Assembly (NCBI GenBank): GCA_937967645.1
Contig: CALBTT010000133.1
Coordinates: forward strand, 1 to 8,088
DNA length: 8,088 nucleotides
Source: an uncultured Zoogloea sp.
GTDB taxonomy: Bacteria; Pseudomonadota; Gammaproteobacteria; Burkholderiales; Rhodocyclaceae
Direction of reading: 5' to 3'
Positions 1 through 4,520 of the stretch are shown piece by piece (the first letter of the stretch is position 1; each line of letters begins with the position of its first letter). A program made the translations under genes and the position numbers. The notes beneath the pieces were generated by a model that worked only from the letters and a program-made list of their open reading frames with translations, did no database searches and was not told the DNA's origin.

Positions 1-1
1 C

Positions 2-277
2 GAGCGCCGCGGCAAGCGCCCGGAACGCAGCGACCGGCCGGAACGCGGCGAGCGTTCCGAGCGGCACGAACGGCATGAACGGCCCGAGCGCAGCAGCCGG
101 CCGGGTCGTCAGCCGTCGCATATCGCCGCCGACGGTTTCGACTTCAGCAAGCCTTACGAGCAGAAGAATGTACCGGCAGCTGCGGGCGCCGAGGACAAGT
201 CCGGGGAGGCGTCCCGTCTGCAGAAGGGCCAGCGCCCGATCGCCTTCCTGCTCGGCGGTCTGGGCCGCAAGCACTGA
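2..277 (+). CDS. rhlE: C-terminal tail of a probable DEAD-box RNA helicase (RhlE-like), 5'-truncated by window edge
   Basis: Only the last 91 codons are visible, in the frame that ends with TGA at 275-277. The visible part starts with a low-complexity, highly charged stretch of Glu-Arg-rich repeats (ERSDRPERGERSERHERHER), then a more conserved-looking block, ADGFDFSKPYE, a short Ala/Glu linker, and the ending IAFLLGGLGRKH. In my knowledge of the family, betaproteobacterial RhlE-type DEAD-box helicases carry a basic, disordered tail followed by a 'DGFDFSKPYE' block and an 'LLGGLGRK'-like terminus, so the assignment rests on this tail alone. The helicase core (Q motif, Walker A, DEAD) lies upstream of the window and cannot be checked. 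RhlE proteins unwind short RNA duplexes in ribosome maturation, RNA decay and cold adaptation, in the cytoplasm, and the basic tail helps bind RNA. The gene converges on fccB, with a hairpin between them. Another protein with an Arg/Glu-rich tail is the main alternative. Confidence 0.6.
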   Translation, partial: ERRGKRPERSDRPERGERSERHERHERPERSSRPGRQPSHIAADGFDFSKPYEQKNVPAAAGAEDKSGEASRLQKGQRPIAFLLGGLGRKH

Positions 278-300
278 GCGGTCTTCCCCGCGCAGCATGA

Positions 301-333
301 ACAAGGGCCACCTTCGGGTGGCCCTTGTCGTTT
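301..333 (+). terminator. Intrinsic terminator-like hairpin after the helicase gene
   Basis: A perfect 12-bp stem (ACAAGGGCCACC at 301-312 with GGTGGCCCTTGT at 317-328) closes on a stable TTCG tetraloop and is followed by CGTTT. It begins 23 nt after the helicase stop. The T-tract is short, so termination strength is uncertain. On the minus strand no T-run follows the stem, but the hairpin also lies 35 nt beyond the fccB stop and could protect or end both converging transcripts. The rest of 278-362 shows nothing else. Confidence 0.8.
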
Positions 334-362
334 CCGAGGCTTGCGCCTGTCGCGGTGCCGGC

Positions 363-1640
363 TCAGGCCAGCATGTCCGCCCAGATGTTCCTCGCCCAGG
401 ACAGGGCGTAGGCCCCCTCCAGCTCGTTGGCCGCCGCCGATACGCCACCGGCCCCGGCCACCGGCATCACCACCTTCTTCTGCGCATCGTACTGATGCAC
501 CGAGGCCACGTGGATCACGTTCTTCGAGTCCACAAAGCTGTAGCAGGTGTTCATCAGCACCGGGCTCGCCGCCGGCGCCTCCCCGGCCAGCAGGTTGAGG
601 ATGGCTGCCGCCGCCACCTTGGCATGCTGGTTGGCCATGTGGCCGGACTTGGGCATGGTTGGCGCCGGGAAGATGGCGTCGCCGATCACATGGACGCCCG
701 GTGTGTTCGCCGACTCGAAGCTCAGCCAGTCGATATCCACCCAGCGGTCGTTGATCAGCTTGAGGCCGGCCCGGGCAGCAATGTCGCCGGCCCGGTGGGG
801 AGGCACCACATTGAGCACGTCGGCCCGCACGGTATCGAAATCCAGCCTGGCCGTGCGGCTGGCCGCATCCACCTCGCGCAGCTCGCTGCCCGGCCGGTAC
901 TCCAGGATCCCCTTGTAGCGCTCGAAGGCCTGTGTGAACAGCGCCTTCTTGGAGACGATCTCATCGTTGGCATCGAGCACCAGGACCTTCGACCTGGGCT
1001 TGGTCTTCTTCAGGTAATTGGCCACCAGGCAGGCCCGCTCATAGGGCCCTGGCGGGCAGCGGTACGGCGCCTTGGGGATGGTCAGGGCATACACGCCACC
1101 GTCCTTCATGTCCTCCAGCTGCTTGCGCAGGGCCACGGTCTGGGCACCCGCCTTCCAGGCATGGAGGATCGTCCCCTGCGCCGCCTCACTCTCCAGGCCG
1201 GGCACTTGGTCGAACTGGAAATCCACGCCGGGCGACAGCACCAGGCGGTCGTAACGCAGCGTGCCACCCGAGGCCAGGCGGAGGGTTCGCCCTGCCGGAT
1301 CGATGGCCAGCGCCTCGTCCTGCAGCACCGTCACGCCCCAGGTGTTGCGCAGGCCGTCGTACCCCAGGGTGATGTCGGCGAGGGTCTTGTCCCCACCGAT
1401 CACCAGATTGGAGATCGGGCAGGAGATGAAGCGGGGATGGCGCTCCACCAGGGTGACGGCAACCCCCTGGTCACTCCACATGCGCAGGTACTTGGCCACC
1501 GTGGCACCGCCATAGCCCCCTCCCACCACCACCACATGCCCCGCCGGGCGGGTCCCCAGCGCGCAGCCCGAGAGGCCGGGCAGGGCCGCCGCGCCACCGG
1601 CCAGCAACGAGCGCTTCAGGAAATCGCGTCGATTCGTCAT
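363..1640 (-). CDS. fccB: Flavocytochrome c sulfide dehydrogenase, FAD-binding subunit (FccB/SoxF)
   Basis: A 425-residue periplasmic flavoprotein that oxidises sulfide and passes electrons to its cytochrome c partner. The N-terminus MTNRRDFLKRSLLAGG is a twin-arginine signal (RRDFLK, residues 4-9). An FAD Rossmann motif, VVVVGGGYGG, lies at 36-45. The family's three key cysteines are present: Cys74 in FISCPISN, matching the covalent FAD attachment site, and Cys195 (YRCPPGPYERA) with Cys366 (MNTCYSF), matching the redox disulfide beside the flavin. A second FAD-contact motif, HVIGDA, is at 317-322. I chose ATG 1640 over the in-frame ATG at 1667 because AAGGAG sits 6 nt upstream, the Tat motif then falls at the very start, and the longer form would overlap fccA. 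Length fits the family. LSGC (23-26) resembles a lipobox, so the mature protein may be lipid-anchored; this is inference. It lies 10 nt after fccA in a likely operon. Confidence 0.95.
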   Translation of the reverse strand: MTNRRDFLKRSLLAGGAAALPGLSGCALGTRPAGHVVVVGGGYGGATVAKYLRMWSDQGVAVTLVERHPRFISCPISNLVIGGDKTLADITLGYDGLRNTWGVTVLQDEALAIDPAGRTLRLASGGTLRYDRLVLSPGVDFQFDQVPGLESEAAQGTILHAWKAGAQTVALRKQLEDMKDGGVYALTIPKAPYRCPPGPYERACLVANYLKKTKPRSKVLVLDANDEIVSKKALFTQAFERYKGILEYRPGSELREVDAASRTARLDFDTVRADVLNVVPPHRAGDIAARAGLKLINDRWVDIDWLSFESANTPGVHVIGDAIFPAPTMPKSGHMANQHAKVAAAAILNLLAGEAPAASPVLMNTCYSFVDSKNVIHVASVHQYDAQKKVVMPVAGAGGVSAAANELEGAYALSWARNIWADMLA

Positions 1641-1646
1641 GCCCCG

Positions 1647-1652
1647 CTCCTT
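1647..1652 (-). promoter_or_regulatory. Ribosome binding site that fixes the fccB start
   Basis: On the minus strand AAGGAG reads from 1652 to 1647 and is followed by a 6-nt spacer and ATG at 1640. It shares two bases with the TAA stop of fccA (1653-1651), so ribosomes ending fccA are placed on the fccB site. This suggests translational coupling of the two subunits. The upstream ATG at 1667, inside fccA, has no comparable site. Confidence 0.85.
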
Positions 1653-1968
1653 ACTTGCGAGCGGCAAAATAAGCCGCGATCAGTTCGAGTTGCGCCTCGG
1701 TATAGCCCTTGGCGATCTGATGCATGATGGTCGCCGGCTTGGCGCCAGACCGGAAATCCCGCAGCTTCTGCATCATCACCGCGCTGTCGATGCCGGCCAG
1801 CGGCTCGACCGCGGAGCCCGGCACCGGACGGCCCCCGGTGCCATGGCAGTTGGCGCAGGTGGCGGCGAGATTACGAGCCAGGTTGGGGTCGGGCCTGTCC
1901 TGGGCGCCCACCGCGCCACTCCCGGTGAGCAGCGCCAGCACCAGGGGGGTCCATCGAAGCAGCTTCAT
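1651..1968 (-). CDS. fccA: Mono-haem cytochrome c, electron-accepting subunit of flavocytochrome c (FccA/SoxE-like)
   Basis: A 105-residue small class I c-type cytochrome. Residues 1-22 form a Sec signal peptide (basic MKLLR start, hydrophobic LVLALL core, probable cleavage after AVGA). The haem-binding motif CANCH is at 38-42, with Met82 in ATIMHQIAKG as the likely sixth ligand, followed by the usual C-terminal helix (AQLELIAAYFA). One haem motif only: the well-studied Allochromatium vinosum subunit carries two haems, while shorter single-haem partners are known in other sulfur oxidisers. Its job is inferred from position: it directly precedes fccB on the same strand with a 10-nt gap, so it should take electrons from the flavin and pass them to the respiratory chain. 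The start at 1968 has CAGGAGA (1982-1976) about 7 nt upstream. A stand-alone soluble cytochrome c is the weaker alternative. Confidence 0.92.
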   Translation of the reverse strand: MKLLRWTPLVLALLTGSGAVGAQDRPDPNLARNLAATCANCHGTGGRPVPGSAVEPLAGIDSAVMMQKLRDFRSGAKPATIMHQIAKGYTEAQLELIAAYFAARK

Positions 1969-2084
1969 CGTTTTGTCTCCTGTGTTCAGCCCGCCGCGCA
2001 GGCCATGGAATGCGCTTTGCGCGCTGTTTTGCCATGGAAGCCGCCGTGCGGCAAGCGGCCATCGCGGTCAGTCTCGAGCGGCAC
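1969..2084 (-). promoter_or_regulatory. fccAB upstream region (between lysR stop and fccA start)
   Basis: These 116 non-coding bases hold the fccA ribosome binding site at 1976-1982 and a pair of identical 9-mers (listed separately). I see no clear sigma-70 promoter: the best minus-strand pairing is TTGCCG with a poor CAAAAC at 17-nt spacing. No convincing lysR terminator is present either; the small GCCGC-ACG-GCGGC hairpin (2040-2052) has no T-run. So fccAB may have its own promoter here, or be partly read through from lysR. Confidence 0.45.
2002..2039. repeat. Direct repeat GCCATGGAA x2 flanking a GCGC inverted repeat
   Basis: GCCATGGAA occurs at 2002-2010 and again, identical, at 2031-2039, with starts 29 bp apart. 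Each copy contains the palindrome CCATGG. Between them lies GCGC-TTT-GCGC (2012-2022). The block sits 34-71 bp upstream of the fccA start codon, where an operator or activator site would be expected. No known regulator is recognised from it, and two 9-mers may be coincidental. Confidence 0.4.
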
Positions 2085-3101
2085 TCAGGTGACCCCCGCC
2101 GCGCCGCTCTCCTGCTCGATCATCTCCCGCACCGTGTAGGACACCGGGCGCCCCGGGTAGCGGCACTCACCGGCGGTGAAGCCCTCACCATCGCTGCCGT
2201 TGAGCAGCGGGCACTGGGCAAAGAGCTCGGCCACCCAGTCGGCGAAGGCCCGCACCTTGGGCGACAGGTGGCGGTTCTGCGGATAGAGCACCGACATCGG
2301 CAACGGAGCCGGCTTCCACTGGGGAAGCACCTCCTGCAACTCGCCGTTCTCAAGATGGGGAAGCGCCATGAAACGCGGCGCCTGAAGCAGACCGAAACCT
2401 TGCAGGCCGCAGGCCATGTAGGCATCGGCATCATTCACCGCCACCCGCCCCTGCATCCGCACCGGGGTGCTGACGCCATCGACCACAAAATCCCAGTCGA
2501 TCACCCGTCCGGTACGGCTGGAGAAATAGTGCACCGCCTGATGCTCGGCCAAATCCTCCAGGGTCTGTGGCTCGCCCTGCAGCTCGAGGTATTCCCGGGA
2601 CCCGCAGGTGACGAAGCTGAGGCTGCCGATCCGGCGCGCCACCAGGGTCGAATCCTCCAGCGCACCCGCCCGGATGACGCAGTCCACCGCCTCCTGGATC
2701 AGGTCCACCGGCCGGTCCCCCATGCCGATCACCAGTTCCACGTCCGGATAGCGGTGGTGGAATTCGCACAGCCGGGGGATCAGGATGCGCCGCCCGATCG
2801 GCCCGGACACATCCACCCGCAGCCGTCCCTGGGGCCGCCGCGCGGCATCCTGAAACGAGGCTTCGATCTCCTCCAGCTCATGGATGATGCGGGTACAGCG
2901 CTCGTAGTAGGCCGCGCCATCCGGGGTCAGGCTGACGCTGCGGGTGGTGCGGTTGAGCAGACGTGCCTTGAGCAGGTTCTCGAGGGCCTGGATGGTGGTC
3001 GTCACCGTCGCCCTGGGCAGGCCGAGGTTGTCCGCCGCGCGGGTGAAGCTGTTGGCGTCCACGACCCCCATGAACACCCGCATCGCCTGAAATCTGTCCA
3101 T
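2085..3101 (-). CDS. LysR-family transcriptional regulator, divergent from the RND pump operon
   Basis: A 338-residue LysR-type regulator. The N-terminal winged helix-turn-helix covers about residues 1-62 (FTRAADNLGLPRATVTTTIQ, then LLNRTTRSVSLTPDG), followed by the linker helix and a periplasmic-binding-protein-like effector domain (about 90-300: GRLRVDVSGPIGRRILIP, GDRPVDLIQEAVDCVIRAG, and GFGLLQAP near 240). At 338 residues it exceeds the usual ~300 by a hydrophilic tail after FADWVAELFAQCPLL; some relatives have similar tails, as I recall. It carries seven cysteines. The start ATG at 3101 has GGAG 9 nt upstream. It is transcribed away from the pump genes across a 162-bp gap, the classic layout for a LysR protein controlling its divergent neighbour and itself. 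MexT, which activates mexEF-oprN, is the nearest functional precedent. Control of fccAB, just downstream on the same strand, is also possible. The effector is unknown. Confidence 0.9.
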   Translation of the reverse strand: MDRFQAMRVFMGVVDANSFTRAADNLGLPRATVTTTIQALENLLKARLLNRTTRSVSLTPDGAAYYERCTRIIHELEEIEASFQDAARRPQGRLRVDVSGPIGRRILIPRLCEFHHRYPDVELVIGMGDRPVDLIQEAVDCVIRAGALEDSTLVARRIGSLSFVTCGSREYLELQGEPQTLEDLAEHQAVHYFSSRTGRVIDWDFVVDGVSTPVRMQGRVAVNDADAYMACGLQGFGLLQAPRFMALPHLENGELQEVLPQWKPAPLPMSVLYPQNRHLSPKVRAFADWVAELFAQCPLLNGSDGEGFTAGECRYPGRPVSYTVREMIEQESGAAGVT

Positions 3102-3145
3102 CTGCCTGCGCTCCGCTTGAATGCCTCTCAGCGAGGCCGTACTGA

Positions 3146-3176
3146 ATTATTAGTCAATATCGAATAGTGAAGTCAA
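3146..3176 (-). promoter_or_regulatory. Candidate lysR promoter
   Basis: On the minus strand, TTGACT (3176-3171) matches the -35 consensus at five of six bases. AATAAT (3151-3146) matches the -10 at five of six, with a long 19-nt spacer. Transcription would start near 3139, about 38 nt before the lysR ATG. The TATT-N11-AATA dyad overlaps this spacer and the -10, so a LysR protein bound there could repress its own gene. Confidence 0.45.
3148..3166. promoter_or_regulatory. Candidate LysR binding box (T-N11-A)
   Basis: TATT and AATA arms are separated by exactly 11 bp, with one further internal G-C match (3153/3161). The spacing and position between divergent lysR and target genes fit the LysR-family box. 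The arms are short and AT-rich, so chance is a real alternative. Confidence 0.4.
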
Positions 3177-3251
3177 GTTTCAAATATTTATCCCACCACA
3201 ACCAACAACCAAAATGCAGTCATCCCCGATTCGACCCTCGCTTTCATGCAC

Positions 3252-3259
3252 GGAGAGGA
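3252..3259 (+). promoter_or_regulatory. Ribosome binding site that fixes the adaptor start
   Basis: GGAGAGGA ends 4 nt before ATG 3264; its first GGAG is 8 nt from that ATG. The alternative in-frame ATG at 3246 lies upstream of this site and has only pyrimidine-rich sequence before it, so 3264 is preferred. Confidence 0.75.
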
Positions 3260-3263
3260 CAGC

Positions 3264-4499
3264 ATGCAAACCCCCGACTTCACCCCCACCCCACAGGCGG
3301 ACAGCCACTCACGCCGCCGCACCCTGATCGTCGCCGCGCTGGCCGGCTTCATCGTCACCGGTGGCGGCATCGCCGCCTATGCCGCCCGAGCCGGCGCACC
3401 CGCCGCGGCAGCGGCGCCGGAGGCGGCCCAGGTAGACACCGCCCAGGTGATCCAGCGCAATGTCACCGAATGGCAGGACTTCTCCGGCCGCCTGGAGGCC
3501 GTGGACCGGGTCGAAATCCGACCGCAGGTGTCGGGCGTCCTTACCGAGGTACACTTCAAGGATGGCAGCGCCGTACGCAAGGGCGACGTGCTGTTCACCA
3601 TCGATCCGCGCCCCTTCGCCGCCGAGGTCGCCCGGGCCGAGGCCCAGCTCGCCGCGGCGGAATCCCGCACCGCCTACACCGCCTCGGACCTGGCCCGGGC
3701 CGAGCGCCTGATCGCCGACAACGCCGTGTCGCGGCGCGATCTCGAGGAAAAGCAGAATGCCGCCCGGGACGCCGCCGCCAGCGTGCAGGCAGCCCGCGCC
3801 GCGCTGCGCGTGGCCCGGCTCAATCTCGAATACACCACCATCAAGGCCCCCATCGCCGGACGCATGTCGCGGGCCGAAGTCACCGTCGGCAACCTGGTCG
3901 GCCCCAACAGCGGCCCGGCCCTGACCACCCTGGTCTCGGACGACCGCATCTACGCCGCCTTCGACGTGGATGAGCAGACCTTCCTCAAGTCGGTCAATCC
4001 GGCCCGCACGGCCCGGGGCACCACCCTGCCCGTGCATCTCGGCCTGGCCGACCAGGACGGCCACCCCTTCGAGGGGCGCATCCACTCGGTGGACAACCGC
4101 CTCGACACGCACTCGGGGACGATCCGCGTACGGGCCGTCTTCAACAATCCGGAAGGCCGCCTGGTGCCCGGCCTGTATGCGCGGGTCCGCCTGGGCGGCG
4201 GCACGCCCCGCGAGGTGGTGCTGATCGACGACCGCGCCATCGGCATCGACCAGGACAAGCGCTTCGTGCTGGTCGTCACGCCCGACAACCGCAGCGCCTA
4301 CCGGGAAGTCCATCTGGGCAGCCTGCAGGACGGGCTGCGGGTCGTCGAGAAGGGACTCTCGGCGGGCGATCGCATCGTCGTGAACGGCCTGCAGCGGGTC
4401 CGCCCGGGCGATCCGGTGACGCCGCGACCGGTGGCCATGGAGGGCAACGCCCCGGTGGCCGCGGCAGCCCTGCCCCGCGCCGACAAGACGCAGATCTGA
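3264..4499 (+). CDS. mexE: RND efflux periplasmic adaptor (membrane fusion protein), MexE type
   Basis: A 411-residue adaptor linking the inner-membrane pump to the outer-membrane channel. An N-terminal hydrophobic segment (about 20-41, after the basic SRRR) anchors it. Next come the first half of the lipoyl domain (about 80-115: VEIRPQVSGVLTEVHFKDGS, then GDVLFTIDPRPF), an Ala/Glu-rich alpha-hairpin (about 117-187), the second lipoyl half (IKAPIAGRMSRAEVTVGNLV), a beta-barrel and a membrane-proximal domain ending near RIVVNGLQRVRPGDPV. Phrases such as EWxxFxGRLEA, SRAEVTxGNLV, FVLVV and RIVVNGLQRVRPG match Pseudomonas MexE as I recall it, so this is the MexE/BpeE/CeoA branch; the symbol marks family resemblance, not proven orthology. 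Unlike MexE it has no lipobox cysteine, so anchoring must be by the transmembrane segment. It is the first gene of the operon, 21 nt before the pump. Substrates cannot be read from the sequence. Confidence 0.95.
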   Translation: MQTPDFTPTPQADSHSRRRTLIVAALAGFIVTGGGIAAYAARAGAPAAAAAPEAAQVDTAQVIQRNVTEWQDFSGRLEAVDRVEIRPQVSGVLTEVHFKDGSAVRKGDVLFTIDPRPFAAEVARAEAQLAAAESRTAYTASDLARAERLIADNAVSRRDLEEKQNAARDAAASVQAARAALRVARLNLEYTTIKAPIAGRMSRAEVTVGNLVGPNSGPALTTLVSDDRIYAAFDVDEQTFLKSVNPARTARGTTLPVHLGLADQDGHPFEGRIHSVDNRLDTHSGTIRVRAVFNNPEGRLVPGLYARVRLGGGTPREVVLIDDRAIGIDQDKRFVLVVTPDNRSAYREVHLGSLQDGLRVVEKGLSAGDRIVVNGLQRVRPGDPVTPRPVAMEGNAPVAAAALPRADKTQI

Positions 4500-4520
4500 G
4501 CGCCCGCCGGAAAGCACACC

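Larger units (their letters stand above)
3102..3263. promoter_or_regulatory. Divergent control region between lysR and the RND pump operon
   Basis: A 162-bp gap with an AT-rich core (about 3141-3191) that stands out in a GC-rich window. Two imperfect dyads lie side by side: TATT-N11-AATA (3148-3166), which fits the LysR T-N11-A rule, and TGAA-N7-TTCA (3168-3182). AGTCAA occurs twice, at 3152 and 3171, 19 bp apart. AAATATTT (3182-3189) is a perfect 8-bp palindrome. From 3178 to 3215 the plus strand contains no G, and 3194-3214 is rich in CCA/ACA. I found no good plus-strand -35/-10 pair, which would fit an activator-dependent pump promoter. Confidence 0.7.

Noticed and set aside
1638..1667. 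Longer fccB start at 1667
   Set aside because: It overlaps the end of fccA, lacks a ribosome site, and would put nine extra residues before the Tat motif.
75..1727. A 550-codon plus-strand open frame opposite fccB
   Set aside because: It crosses the helicase stop and the hairpin in another frame and has a His/Arg/Gly-rich composition with no domain; fccB on the other strand has all family hallmarks.
2040..2052. Small GCCGC-ACG-GCGGC hairpin as a lysR terminator
   Set aside because: Only 5 bp with a 3-nt loop and no following T-run; such hairpins are common by chance in GC-rich DNA.
2010..3167. A 385-codon plus-strand open frame opposite lysR
   Set aside because: Antisense shadow of a clear LysR gene, with no domain of its own.
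3214..3327. A 37-codon upstream reading frame (ATG 3214, TGA 3325) overlapping the adaptor start, considered as a leader peptide for attenuation
   Set aside because: No ribosome binding site precedes it (the upstream bases are CA-rich) and no paired attenuator hairpins are visible.
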